From positions 27,466,001 to 27,530,000 of the forward strand of contig NC_068569.1 in NCBI RefSeq assembly GCF_025698545.1: DNA of 64,000 nt, given 5' to 3'. The DNA comes from Gossypium raimondii. Taxonomy: Eukaryota > Streptophyta > Magnoliopsida > Malvales > Malvaceae. The first letter of the stretch is position 1. Each line of letters opens with the position of its first letter. The position numbers were made by a program, and so were the translations under genes. The notes under the pieces are model-generated. The model saw nothing but the letters and a program-made list of their open reading frames with translations. It was not told where the DNA came from and ran no database searches. Positions 1 to 12,284 of the stretch are shown here, piece after piece.

Positions 1-1498
1 AATATAAGGGAAGTTCATAGATTAAATGAGAGTACGATTCAAACCATGCTCATTGTCTAATGAAGAAGTGTAGTAGCAGCCCAGAAAAAGAAAAAGAACA
101 AAAGAAAAGAAAAAAGAAGAGGAGGAAAGGGATAAACAAAAAGAAAAAGGAGGTATAAGAGCATGTCATATGGCGGCGTGCAATTGGCCAGCGCTGTCAT
201 GTCAGCAAAAAATTAACACCGTTAGTCTTATATACCAATATAGTGGATGGAAAAAAAATTCGGATATCAATCTGTGACAAAAAATAAACTATAAGTATCA
301 ATCTCGTAGAAGTGAACAAATTCATATACCAATTTTATATGTAACCTAAATTTTAACCATATAAAATTTTACAAGGGTGTGAAATTATTGCAGTTTTTGA
401 GGGCTTAAGATATAGTAAAACATAGCTACAAATGAACTAGGATGGTATCCACTATGTATTGCAAATGATAGGGAAGATTCATATGTTTACAAATATTTGA
501 AATGTTTAGATATTTGGGATTTTGATAACATTAGAATTTGAATATTATAATCGGATTTAGAATGGATGCGGATATTAAACCTATGAAAATCCATTCCAAA
601 ATTATTTTATTTTACAAATAATTTAGGAATTTGCTATTTAAATTTACTTTACTTTCGCCAATAATGAATTTAGATAAAATTAAAACCTTAGAATAAAAAC
701 TAATATCTATTTTACTTTTAAATTAAATAAATAATAAAAACTTAGAATTTCAAAAAAGAAGTGGGTGATGAATTGTTTGTGATCTCAGCCTCAATTATAA
801 ATTGAATAGACGCTTTGTAACAATCCTTATGGTTAAGTTTTGGCCTTGTTTACAGTGAGTGACAGATTCTCATAAGCAACCCAAAAAATTCGATACTTTT
901 TTCGTGATAAGAATATATATTATATATGAGAAGGATTCACTTAAATCAGTGTAAAATTAAAATTTAATTTTTATATGATTAATATTTTAATAATTTAATT
1001 GTTGATTTTATCAAGATATTTATACTTGTTATTCATATGATTTTTTTAATTTATTTGTTGCAAATAAAATTTATCAATTTACAAAATACGCAGAAACAAA
1101 TATTTTCTTTTCATAAATATATGTTCAAATTTAAACAAAGCGTATAAGCATACCATAAATGTGCAACAATTAAAATTGAAATATAATATGAAACTATTAA
1201 TCTGGATTTCAACATCAATATTATCATTAGCCTCCACATTATTTTCATTTTTCCACTTTTGGTGATGGGAAGAATTATTATGACCACCTCCATTTTACTA
1301 TCATAGAGTCACTTGCTACATTCACGCACATGATTACATCTTTGAATTTTATTATATATTATTTACATTCATTTCAAGAAATAGAGTAAATCCAATAAGA
1401 CGGGTTTATAATTTTTATTCAATAGTTCGTTATTTTATTCAATTACAAGTAAAAATAATATTATTTCAAAATGTTTTTTGAAAAACCCAATAAATAAG

Positions 1499-1503
<5 letters not shown>

Positions 1504-1546
<43 letters not shown>
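1504..1546. repeat. (AT)n microsatellite
   Basis: An uninterrupted AT dinucleotide run of about 43 bases. It runs straight into the 36-bp duplication that follows. Confidence 0.95.
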
Positions 1547-1548
<2 letters not shown>

Positions 1549-1608
1549 CTAAAACACAAAGCAGAGAACAAGATATATATATTTCTAAAACACAAAGCAG
1601 AGAACAAG
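1537..1608. repeat. 36-bp perfect tandem duplication
   Basis: Two adjacent identical copies, 1537-1572 and 1573-1608. Each starts with an ATATATATAT run and continues TTCTAAAACACAAAGCAG. The AT start of each unit suggests slippage or unequal exchange primed by the neighbouring AT microsatellite. Confidence 0.9.
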
Positions 1609-2031
1609 ATTTGGGGACTCTCTCCATAATGAACTTATGGAAATAAACATTTCGCTTAATATCTATTACGGAAGGAAATTTCTAAATTTAGTCCTTTCAT
1701 TTTCTAATTATTTTGAGAAGGCCTTCTGCTTTTAATATTTCATATTGTCTTTTCATTTCTTTCATTAATACCGAATTTGATGTTTAAATCACACACAAAA
1801 AAAAAAAAAACTCCTCATTTTTTCATTACAAGTCTTTAAAACTAAAATTTTAAAAATAATACTTTATTTAAAATTGAGAATAACAATTTGTTACAAATAG
1901 AACCAACTCGTGCACATGCGAGATTAAGAAATTAGTAATAATTAACTTCAAATTTTAAAACAATTAATTTTTATTTTTCATATTAGTTTTACGATTTATA
2001 TTTATTTTACGATTCATATTCGAGGTTCGAG

Positions 2032-2654
2032 TTAGAGGTGTACAAAAACATTTTAAGCCAAAAATACCAAAGTGAACTGAATAAAAAAAACAATTTTTTT
2101 TTAGTTTAGTCAGTTTTCATGCTTGTTTTTAATTGGCTTATTCGGTTAGTTTTTTATGTTAACATTTTAAATCGATTAAGGTCATAATTCATAACGCCAT
2201 AAGTTCATAACCCATTTACACACCAAATCCAAATTTAAACGTTAAGCCCAAATTGAAAAGTTAATACTCTGAAAAGCATAAACCCATTAAAATTTAAAAC
2301 TCAATACTCATTAATATTAAAACCCAAATTCGAAAATTGTATATGGGCCATGTAAGAAAATAAATATTTTTGAGTTCATTAAAATTGTTTGATTTAATTT
2401 TTAATAATTTTATAATGAATTTGAGATAAAAATAAAATTATAAGTAATACAATATATTAAATTGAAGAGAAAAAAATTAAAGCGAATAAAATTATAATTA
2501 CCTCAATTAGAATTTTTTTTCAACTCAAATATATATATATATATATATCTAAAAATTGGAAAATCGAGCCGAACCCTAGGTTGGTTCAATTTACATAGAT
2601 AATTCGATTTTTAGTATAAAAAAAAAACTGAACCGACTGAATGCGCACCCCTAT
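2032..2654. mobile_element. hAT-like MITE (probable)
   Basis: The left end reads TTAGAGGTGTACAAAAAC and the right end reads AATGCGCACCCCTATT, whose reverse complement is AATAGGGGTGCGCATT. These match as imperfect terminal inverted repeats of the plant hAT/MITE type TAGGGGTGTGCA. The interior has no coding capacity and contains GGTTCAATTT and GAACCGAC motifs often seen in such elements. The target duplication is not clear, so boundaries are approximate. Confidence 0.5.
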
Positions 2655-4281
2655 TCATGGCTGCCCCTCCTAATAATATCACTTTCAAAATTGGAACTCG
2701 CGCCTCCTTTTAGAAATATAATGTAACTTATGATTACACCTAAAACTTGCTGATAAATTTTAAAAGAATTATGAAAATTCAGAGAAACCAAAATTGGTTG
2801 CCATCCCTAATATCTAACAACCTCGTATCCTACCGATCCAAACATTTATGTAATTTCCAAAAGAAGTGGGTGATGAGGTGCTAGGTCTCTTCGGCAAATA
2901 TTCAGCCTCAATTATAAACCGAAGATTAAATTCTATTAGTAGCGAATACATGCCTTGTCACAATCTTCTTTGTTTAAGTTTTGACCACACCCCCAAAATT
3001 CCCAAAATAAAAAGAAAGCATTATTTCGGGAAAGAATAAGTATATTGAAATTTGAATGTGAAATAAGTATTTAGAGAGGGACAACGAATAATGAAATTCG
3101 ATAAGGATTAAATTGTAAATTCTTGAAAGTTAGAGGATTAAAAGTGTATCATTTTAGGAAAAGGACAGAAATTTAAGAAATGTTTTTTTTAGGGTGACAT
3201 GAAGATATATTGATATGTGAAGTTGGAAAATCCAGATAAAGGCTAGGTTGAATAAAGTGGAAAAGTATAATGACTAAAGTGCAATTTTCTCATTTTATGG
3301 ATGAAGGACCTAAATACAATTTGCTATTTTAAATTGATATTTTGAGACATAATGATGGAATTAAAATCCCCAAGCTAGTGAGGTGTAAAATTTAGAGAAA
3401 ATATGGTAATTAAGGTTGAAATGTAATGGAATTTGATTGGTTAGTGAAATAAAGGATTAAATTGAAATAAAATAACAATGTAGAATTTTCTACATGAGAG
3501 GAGTGAAACAGCAGCAGCATATGGGCTGTAGTAAAAATATTATGTTATCTGTTTTATAAATAAAAGAGAGAGAAGAAAGAAAGATGAAAGAAAAGAAAAG
3601 AGAAGAAAGGAAAATTTCTCATGCATTTTTCTTGACTTCTATCATAAAAATATAATAAAATTTCATCTCTTAGTGTGTCATGAAATCATTGTTTTACCAT
3701 GGAAATCAAGTGGCTGAAGAAGAAAGTGAAGGAAAAGTTTAGGGAAGTGATGAGAAAGCAAAGGAGAAATGTATGGTTTTGTTCTTAAGATTTTCATGTG
3801 AAATCATATAAAAATCATGATATTGATTATGTATGTATGTATGTATGTATGAAGAGAAGGAAGAAAAAGTTGAAAGAAAGGTGATCCAAGTAAAGGAAAA
3901 ACTATGGATTAAATGAGAAAAGTTGATTTCAAGTAAAGAAATAGGTAAGTCATGGAATTTGATGTTGAATGTTTATGCTTTCTCTTTTAAAACAAATTAT
4001 GATTCCATTAGAAAGTGTGGCACAGATTACATGATAAAGTAATACTTGTAGAGTCTAAATAAAAGCCGCCAACCTTCATCAATACAAGGCAGTAAAAACA
4101 TAGCTAAAGGTGTCGAACTCCCGGTGGAAAACAACCAGCTGCCTGATAATTTTTTTGGTTCATTATCCTTTCATCTCTAACCTACTTCAAAAGTACCATC
4201 TACACGAACTCGCTCTTGTAAAAACTTGGTATCTCCTCAATCCAATGATGCTCCTCCCTTCTATCCAACTCCCATTTCTTT
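2655..4281. other. Intergenic, repeat-like, no gene recognised
   Basis: AT-rich sequence with many stops in all frames. Phrases such as AAAGGATTAAATTG and GGACTAAA-type segments resemble degenerate plant LTRs, but no ends could be found. An ATGT tetranucleotide run lies at 3829-3851. Confidence 0.4.
3829..3851. repeat. (ATGT)n microsatellite
   Basis: About six perfect ATGT units. Confidence 0.9.
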
Positions 4282-4400
4282 TGTAACACCCTTTATTCGG
4301 TCCGATCATTGGACCCGAATTACAGAATGCTATAATTAAAGTCGGGACAGAACGCATTCAATTCACATCGATTATATTTCAAATAGACTCTACTTATCAC
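4282..4400 (+). mobile_element. Truncated LTR start
   Basis: It begins TGTAACACCCTTTATTCGG and contains GGACCCGAATTACAGAATGC. This follows the same layout (TGTAACACCC, then a short C-rich stretch, then GAGTTACAGAGC-like text) as the starts of the complete solo LTRs elsewhere in the window. Similarity fades after about 100 bases and no matching 3' end was seen, so this is a truncated fragment at best. Confidence 0.4.
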
Positions 4401-5580
4401 TTCAAGCTTTCCCTATATCCCATTGGCATTGTCACATAAGGAGTATTATAATGACACCATCTTAATGCTAACCTCATGCCATTTATCTTCTTCTTTGTTA
4501 ACTATAATGACATCAACTCTTCTCTTAGGAATGGATGGACCATTTGTGATAACCCTCTACACTTCATAATCATTTGCTTAGATAAACAACTTCATTTTTG
4601 TCCTCCAATATGAGTAGTTAGTGCTATTGAAGAGTGGAGGCCTCATGGTGGAATGACTATCCCAACATTATTGAATTTTGTTCCATAGCCGTAAGACAAA
4701 CATTTTAATTTGTGGCTTCCGTCTTGAGTTTCTTAAGAATTTTTTCTATTGGTAGCAACACTGTCTTTAGAGTTCTAATTCTAATACCAATTATAAAGCT
4801 CGATAAACAAGGGTGAATTGTCGTTTAAAATTTTTTTAAAAAATAACAATGAAAAGATCAACATAATAATTTATAATAGTTTGACCCCAATTGTCTACCT
4901 TCACTACCTTAACTTATCACAACTAAGAATTTTCTAAATTCACTAATTTGAAATCGACTAATTTTAAGAACAACGTTTAACCTTTACAATCATTATATTT
5001 TAAGTAGGCAAGAGAAATCGACTTAAGGTTTTATACCCAAAACACCCTCACAAAAATGAGAAATGAACTTTACAAACAAGGGGTACCTCTCAAAAGCTAA
5101 TTTACAATAATGTAGCTCACTTAAATAAACTTAAAGCACTTGGAAGCTTGAAAGAAAATGAAAGCCCAAGTATGTATATGAAAAGTATTAGAAATACAAT
5201 GTAAAGATTGAATCCATGCATAATAAAATTTGTAAGTTTGTTTCTTGTCTTGATTTATACCTTCTTATTAATATGTAGCCATTTAAAGTGGTTAAAGAGA
5301 AATTAACTTGTTCTAGACATTCATTCGAGCATTAAATATAGTTGCAAGAGCATAATATCGGTACCTTAACCTTTTGGGGTCTAATTCCTTCCTTAAAAGT
5401 GTGATCACTAAACTCGCAAGTATCAAACTAAAATAGAGGGAGTCTGGTACCTCTTGAGTTGGACCAAACATATAGTCCAAACCATATAGGGCATTAGGTC
5501 TAATACCCTTATGGCACCAATGTGGGTATCAATTCCTTTGCCATAAAGTCCGATACCCAAAAGGACACTTGCTTATTGCT
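4401..5580 (-). mobile_element. Possible Ty1/copia relic with PBS
   Basis: On the minus strand TTGGTATTAGAA (plus about 4777-4792) resembles the initiator-Met tRNA primer-binding sequence TTGGTATCAGAG typical of Ty1/copia elements. The stretch to its right would then be the LTR and the stretch to its left the start of gag, which is heavily decayed. The call rests mainly on this one short motif. Confidence 0.3.
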
Positions 5581-5711
5581 AAGTTACGTTTTAAAAAATT
5601 ATTGTAAGTAATATTACTTGCAATCAGATCAAAAGAAATACTTTAAAAATTTCTTTTGGTTTGATTGTAAATATTTAAAATTACTTACAATAATTTCTTA
5701 AAACATAACTT
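5581..5711. repeat. Long imperfect inverted repeat (hairpin)
   Basis: The left arm (5581-5639) and right arm (about 5648-5711) are reverse complements with a handful of mismatches, separated by fewer than ten bases. AAGTTACGTTTTAAAAAATT pairs with AATTTCTTAAAACATAACTT, and further in GATCAAAAGAAAT pairs with ATTTCTTTTGGTTT. It could be a fold-back MITE or a young hairpin RNA precursor. No target duplication was found. Confidence 0.8.
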
Positions 5712-5849
5712 ATTAAAAGATTAGTTGTTGTGGCAAAATATTAAAAAATTAAAACTAACAATTAAAAAAACTTACTATAAAATAATGAATCGAAATAATT
5801 GAGATCAAAAGACAACAGAATAAACAACTATATTTTTCCGTTGAATAAG

Positions 5850-6356
5850 TAGGGCTGTAAATGAACTGAGCTTGAACGAACAAATCTTTCTCCGTATTCG
5901 TCTGTTTATCTTTAAGCTTATTTGTGCTTAGTTTGTGTTCGTTAAGAATTTCAAATTTTTATTCATGTTTGTTTATTTAAAATTATGTGTTTTCATGTCC
6001 ATTTGTTTAATGTTCACGAACATGTACATTTAACTTAATCGAACATGTTCACGAACAATAAACAAACATGTTCATAAACATATAATTAAACATGTCCACA
6101 AACAATATTAATGAATAATAAACAAACAATAAATAAATACGCACAGATATTATTTTAATATTTTTACAAAAAAATATCATTAATAAATAAACAAGCCAAT
6201 AAACGAGCTTGTTCGTGAACATAAACAAAACACACCTCTGTTCGTGTTCATTCGTTTATTACACCAACATAAAAATTTTATTCATACTCGTTTATTTAAC
6301 TTAATAAACGAACATAAACCAACAGTTAATCAAATATTTTGTTCATTTACACCCCA
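5850..6356. mobile_element. hAT-type MITE with 8-bp target duplication
   Basis: The left terminus TAGGGCTGTAAATGAAC and the reverse complement of the right terminus (TGGGGTGTAAATGAAC) form a 16-17 bp terminal inverted repeat. The flanks are TGAATAAG (5842-5849) and TGAATAAA (6357-6364), an 8-bp target-site duplication with one mismatch, the length expected for hAT elements. The 507-bp interior is noncoding and full of GTTCGTGAACA-like internal palindromes (for example 6014-6070 and 6208-6245), so the element can fold extensively. Confidence 0.85.
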
Positions 6357-6364
6357 TGAATAAA

Positions 6365-7581
6365 CCAATTAATATCCTAAACACAAAAAATAATAATAAG
6401 TGTCCAAATAATTTCTTTTACTTTCGAAAATAACTTTCTCACTAATTATCAAATGAATGAAGTCTTCCCTTTATTGTGAAAAATAACTCAAAAGAATATT
6501 AGATTTCTAAACAAGTAAACCATATTCTTCTTTTATACATTGAAAACACATTTCAACCAATTCTTAAAAGGTGATAATTTTCCATCGCTTTCAAAGAAAA
6601 ACATTTTACTCAAAGCTACTCATTACAATAAGAGGATCAAATGTTGACAATAAAATAAAAGCCGGTGCCACAAATTCAAATCTCGAGCAAGTATTGAATG
6701 TCAAAACTAGTACTGAGTTATTTTATTATTAAATTCATCATATAACACTAACAATTAATATATTCATTTTTTTTTGCTTTAATATCAGTAATTTTTATGC
6801 ATCTTTAAAGCTTAATAACACATACAAAAAAAGCTACTTTTTTTAAATAATAATAATAATTTTGCATTCATAATAGAAATAATTAGGAACATTGTCAAAA
6901 ACAACAATGATAAGAATGCATTAAAAACATCTTGGCAATAAATTCGCAATCGAAAACGAATCATCAAAAATAAACTTGCAATCGAGAACATCAAAAGATG
7001 AACCAGAATGACTTAGGAAATGGACTTTTCCTTTCATCAAAGGTTGAGGCAAGCAAATTATGAGCAATGACTCTTCATTTTCTAGAATTGTATTCGCATC
7101 CAACGTATACCCTAGCACAGGTATGGAAATATAACCTTCCAACAACTAAAAACCCGCATTCAACACATTCAAGACTGCCATTGCAAAAAGTAAATTTAAC
7201 TAAAACCAAAAGGCATAAACAATGTCGTGCTGGGAACATACATAGTTTCCCAGAACTATTTCAAGGTCAAATTGAGATTTGTCTTACAGCAAACAGGTTT
7301 CCCACAAGTTGCAGGAATATGAATGTCTAAATGAAAGCAAACACAAACTTGTATGCCTGAGTTTACATCAGGCATTGCTTCTTTTTTTTTTTGGTTTCTT
7401 TCTTCAAAATCAAATGAATTTGAAGAATGTTATTTGAAAGGTGTCTTGTAATTACTAAAACAACTGGGTCGGAACACAATCGAACCTATTCCACCCATTT
7501 TTCTTTTGTTTTAATATAATGTCATTATATTTTAGCCAAAGCAGCTTTACCTTCTTTTCTGGTAAAAAGCTGTTGGAAGAA
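6365..7581. other. Intergenic plus 3' flank of the AMMECR1 gene
   Basis: No gene is recognised. The part nearest 7581 should contain the 3' untranslated region of the AMMECR1-like gene on the minus strand. The transcript end cannot be fixed from sequence alone. Confidence 0.5.
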
Positions 7582-10500
7582 TCAGTGGTTTCCGAGCTTA
7601 GCGCCAGCAATAGTAGGCGCTGCCCCCCTGGTTGCCTTAACATGGGAGGCATAGTCACTGTAGTGCATGGTAAATAATGTGCTTTGGTAACGGGTCAGTT
7701 TTATACGCTTCCTGAGCGACTCGGTTATGGGGCCACTGAAGCCTGCCTTCCGGATAAGTGAGTCAATTGCCTCCACTCTAGTCCAACCTGAAACCAAAAA
7801 TAAATGCTCGATAAATTTTCACATGGACTAAACCTTTCAATGGAAGACCATCATGCATAAAATATATATAAATCCTTAAAACTAAAGTTCCAAAATAAAA
7901 TACAAATAAAAGGACTACTTTCATGTCATCGACACTTAAGATGCCAAATGGAGCTATTATTTATGTTCAAGCAAGTTTCAACAATACCATTGTTACTATT
8001 ACATGGTACAGGGTAGGGTAATTTCTTGGTCCTAACAGTGTTGGCAGTGAGTGCAGCTAGGCACGCCTGCACCTTAGCATACAACAGAAACACCTCAGAC
8101 CCTTCCAGGCGAGGCCCATTTGAAATATAATACTTTTTGAGTAAATATACTTTTTATCAATCTAGTTTTTTTTGCAATATTTTTACATGTTCATATATGC
8201 ATACACACACATATATATATCACAAATAAAAAAAATAGAGAAAGAAAAGCAAAGAAAAGTTTCCATATCATATCATTCCATTTTATATCACATCATATCA
8301 ATTTTAACTTAAAACAGGCAATAAAGTCTACCTTCATGTGCCGGCACCTCAGGTAAATATGTGGCACTTCGCCTTGTATTATAATCATCAACAAACTCAA
8401 TAATTATGCCATGCTTTCCTACCTGAAAGAAAAATGTGAATGCAGATTAGAAAGTAGGAAGAAAGAGATGGAACCAGACGAGCTATCAGAAGTAGACCGA
8501 AAGAATTAGGGAGAAACAGAAGAAAAGAATCAATATGGAGAAAAATATTTGACAGCCAATAGCTCAAATAGTAAATACTCAAAACCCAAAGCTAAGAATG
8601 ACATAGGTATTTATGACTAATCCCAATAAAAGGTCAAACAAAACTAACCCTAAACCTTAATACTTGGAAAATAACTAAAAATCCTAATAACCTAAAAGAT
8701 TATTAAATATCCAAAATATATACGTAGCAATTAAACCCATAAAATTTAAATGAAATCCTAGATAATTTAATACTTCAATAGTTCAACTCGCATATTTGCA
8801 TCTGCCATCACATTACCAAGTGCATAAACATGTCAATACCACACCAACATTCCATCCAAAAGAAAATAAAACCATAACAGCCTACAAAAGGGAAGACTGT
8901 ACTCCAATCAGGATCTTCAAAACTGCAGATTATTTGATCAACCAATTCAGGCAGTGAAATATGCTCATGATATATTACTCACAAAGACAACAGTCTATAT
9001 TAACAGATCAGATGTTAAACAATCCAAATTGAGATGAATTACATACCTCCCAATCAAGGTAGTTATTAGCTGTTTCATAATCAGTCAGAATAGAAACTGT
9101 ACATTCTAAGTTAGGCAGTTCTTTAGCTTGAATAGGAGGGAACCTGCGGTCCCTCAAAGCACTGCAGATAACAGAAATTTGAAAATATCACAAGGCATGC
9201 CATGAGAAGAACAAGAAGCATGCCAAATTGGAAGAAGCAACAAAATGAATTGATTGGAACTTGTAGTTTATATAGCACATGGAGTAAAAGACAATTTTAA
9301 AATGACCAAAATCATGTGGTTGCAAACCAAACAAAAGTAGCAAAGAGTTCTAATGGCCTTTATAGATCATGATGCATATTTTATTACAACACCAAGTAGT
9401 ATTGGGATTCCAGGTTTCTTAATTTCTTTAGAGTAATCATACAGAGGAAAATTGTTAATGGCATTCCATTAGCAAAATAAATAAATACTAATAAATTGAT
9501 ACTGATATTCAAGCATCATCCTATTACTTTTACAAGAATAAGCTGCTCTCAGGACTTTTACCTTCTGCTGAACCTTTTTCCCATCAAAACAAGCATTGAT
9601 TATAAATCAAAATTAGTTATCTGGAATAGTGGTAGAAGGAAAAGTGAGAGCCACTGAATCTTACAGCCAAATCTCCATTTACAATAAGACATTAAATCAA
9701 AACAATGCAGCCGAATTGTAGTCAAACCATGTTCACAAGTACATCAGAGCAGTAAAAAAGCTAATAATTGACACATGATTTGCAATGCTGCCACTTCTCT
9801 TAGTACTTGCCAGATTATAAGTATGGCCACTTCTTTTTATAGCACTCCTGGCAAGAGGTTACAAACCACTCTTCTTCCATGTAACTCCCCCAACTTTAAT
9901 ACTATCAATATTCATAATTGAACATATTATCTGTAATAAAAGCATGCTAACAACCTAATTCTGGTATAAGATAGGAACAATCAATCTAAAGAGATATCAT
10001 ATCTTCAATGTCCAATAACTTGTTTTTATAAAGCCTTCCCATTGTTTTCATCTTTTTTTAGGTCTATCTGAAGTGCTATTTCTAGAATGCACTTTCCAAA
10101 TATGAAAATCATTTTCTTTCTTATATATACCATTTATAATTCATGTTTAGGACAAATGAATTAAATTTTATTTAAAAGACAAAAAAATAAAGAAAAATAT
10201 GAGAGTTTTAAGAATGAGCTCACTATATACATCATCTTGAACTCATTGTAGATATCTCACCTACCTGGGTTGTACACATACATATCCAAAGAGAGAACGA
10301 GAGAATTTAAATTCCAAATTACACGTTTTTCACTTTGGTCTTAATACCTCGTCAGAGCATAGTCCCTAAACCCATTAATCAACTGACAAGCTTCAAGTGT
10401 GCCGATACATCCTCGTAGACGAGGCTCCCCACCATTCACAACCTTCTTCCAAGTGACAAACAATGGGCTGAAAACAGAACATAATGAGTCATAAATGAAA

Positions 10501-12119
10501 GCATCATTTTCAAAGTAAACAGAAATACAATGAGAACAAATAAAAACTAAAAGTACAGGAGACAGTTTAAACTGACACTGGTATTGCATATGAACATCCA
10601 ACAGAAAAGACATATCCAAGAAAAACAGCAATAGAAGAAAAACAAAAAAGAAATCTGTGCAACACAGCAGAAGAACTACTTGATAGTGAAAAGCCACCAG
10701 AAAGTGTATAAGAACATTCATATTCTCTTCTACCAATCTGTGCCATAACAGCAGCATGACCTTGGCGGAAACGAAACAGGAAATAAACATTGCTACAAGA
10801 ACTTTACAAAGGAAAGGGGGGTGATATAACCTAAGGAGAAGAAGCCAACAAAAAGCATTTCTTGATAATTAAATCAACGCAGTATTACAGGTAGAAACAA
10901 ATAGCCAAGTAAACACTAACTATCACATTTTTCCAAGTCAAAGCTAGTAAATGGCTTAATTGAAATTGATTGCAGAATGCGTGTTTCCATTCAAAATGCT
11001 TTACATAAATAGACATTGTTTAAGGAAGAGTATATCTCTTCTACAAATGCTTTGAGGCTACATTAAAACCAATGTTGGTCAGACTCGAGTATACAAGTGT
11101 GTCCTTTATGCTCATAGAACTTTGACTCGTGAACTGCTTTGAGCTTAAAACACAAGGATATGACAAATTAAGGTCTATGAGAAGGATATTGGTGTCTGGA
11201 CTTGTTTTACAAGAAAGAAATATTGTACATGTATAAACACACACACATATACCTTATATACAGAATGGTGACTTGAATTATTGGTTTGATAATGAAAACT
11301 AGTTTCAACTAGGTGATGGATGTAAGAGATGGTGGATATATTGATATTCTTTTATGCATATAGTTAATGTAACTCAGTTTATGACTAAAAGAAAGTATGA
11401 AATTTCCTTTGTCGCACATTTGGGGGCAAATTGCAAAGACAAGCTAATTATGCAGGCCATCTATAGTAGGATAAGTAAAGATAATAATACACAGTGAAAG
11501 CCCTATGTTACTTGGACTTGGGTATGAGCGTCCAACATGGGTACACAACCAACACGGATTTTGTTTCAAAATTTACATATATTTGGAGGGTCTTTGAAGG
11601 ATCACATCCAGGTACTTAAAAAGTAGTAAAAGCAAATAAAATTTAAAAGAGAGTTATTTTTTCTTCTTTAATTCTTAAAAGAGCCAAATTGCTTAAAAAT
11701 TTAAAACCAGGCACATATTTTTTGAACTGACAACCTTGATTTATGTTACCGGCGAAAACATGAACAGATGACAAAATTTTGGAAGATCTAACAACAACAT
11801 TGACATAAGATTGACTTCCCAACTTCCACTTAAAAAAAAAAAACAACTAATGACAGACACAGAAAAGAATAAGAAAACCCAAGAAAAACAAAATAGAATA
11901 GAATCGAACAGCATGCAACCCATCGTTACGAAAGAGAGAGAAAAAAAAAAGAAGAAACTTGGGATGAAATAACAAATGGATTTCTAAAAAAAAAAAGAAT
12001 GATAAGTGAAAATACTGTTGGCCCTCATCGAAAGCGGGCGGAGCAGCCTCCTCGCTGTTATAATGGGCGATCAAAGTGTCGAAGCAGTAGACCACCATTT
12101 CCTTGTTTGCCAACACCAT
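7582..12119 (-). CDS. AMMECR1: AMMECR1-domain protein, five exons
   Basis: Spliced gene. Coding exons on the minus strand: 12119-12016, 10467-10348, 9161-9047, 8422-8332 and 7787-7582 (636 nt, 211 aa). Every intron has GT-AG ends and all phases join correctly: exon 1 ends in CA and exon 2 starts with C, giving H35. The protein starts MVLANKEMVVYCFDTL. The invariant family motif LRGCIG is at residues 52-57, then GTLEACQLINGFRDYAL, LRDRRFPPI, VGKHGIIIEF, TYLPEV and HEGWTRVEAIDSL, ending LTRYQSTLF and HYSDYASHV. This is a full-length AMMECR1 fold (PF01871), close to the size of the Arabidopsis homologue as I recall it. The start is the second in-frame ATG; an upstream ATG would add only three residues. 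AMMECR1 proteins are deeply conserved, but the biochemical role in plants is not established; a role in RNA or redox chemistry has only been suggested. The long introns (1548, 1186, 624 and 544 nt) hold no recognisable insertions with ends. Confidence 0.95.
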
Positions 12120-12220
12120 CTTCGTCAATTTTACAAGATTATTTTTTCTGTATCAGAGTTTTTTTTCTTCCTCTCCAAACTTCCTTTGCCGAGTGCACCC
12201 CTTTCCCCTTTTTTATTCCC

Positions 12221-12228
12221 CCACGTCA
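12221..12228 (-). promoter_or_regulatory. TGACGTGG bZIP-type element upstream of AMMECR1
   Basis: TGACGTGG on the minus strand, about 100 bases upstream of the start codon, combines a TGACG core with an ACGTGG G-box half. It fits a binding site for plant bZIP factors, but one 8-mer is weak evidence. No convincing TATA box was found, only AT-rich sequence at 12240-12285. Confidence 0.35.
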
Positions 12229-12284
12229 TTGTTTTGCCCTTTTATTTAATTTTAATTAAATTAAATAATTAATTAAATAAAAAG

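Larger units (their letters stand above)
1..2031. other. AT-rich intergenic DNA, no gene recognised
   Basis: No coding region, RNA gene or transposon end could be supported here apart from the microsatellite and short duplication listed separately. A polypurine tract of about 70 bases (roughly 83-153, A/G only apart from scattered C or T) is the only compositional oddity. The longest open frames are short and AT-driven. Confidence 0.6.

Noticed and set aside
8030..8115. GC-rich word block (GCACGCCTGCACC, CAGGCGAGGCCC) in the last intron of the AMMECR1 gene as a transposon
   Set aside because: It looks like part of a dispersed repeat, but no ends or duplication could be identified.
10341..10790. 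149-codon minus-strand frame as a separate gene
   Set aside because: Only its last 40 codons are real (AMMECR1 exon 2); the upstream part is intron read-through ended by a clear CAG acceptor.
11741..12128. Minus-strand frames rich in Phe at the 5' end of the AMMECR1 gene
   Set aside because: Exon 1 ends at a GT donor at 12015; the Phe-rich part is intron translated from A-rich plus-strand DNA.
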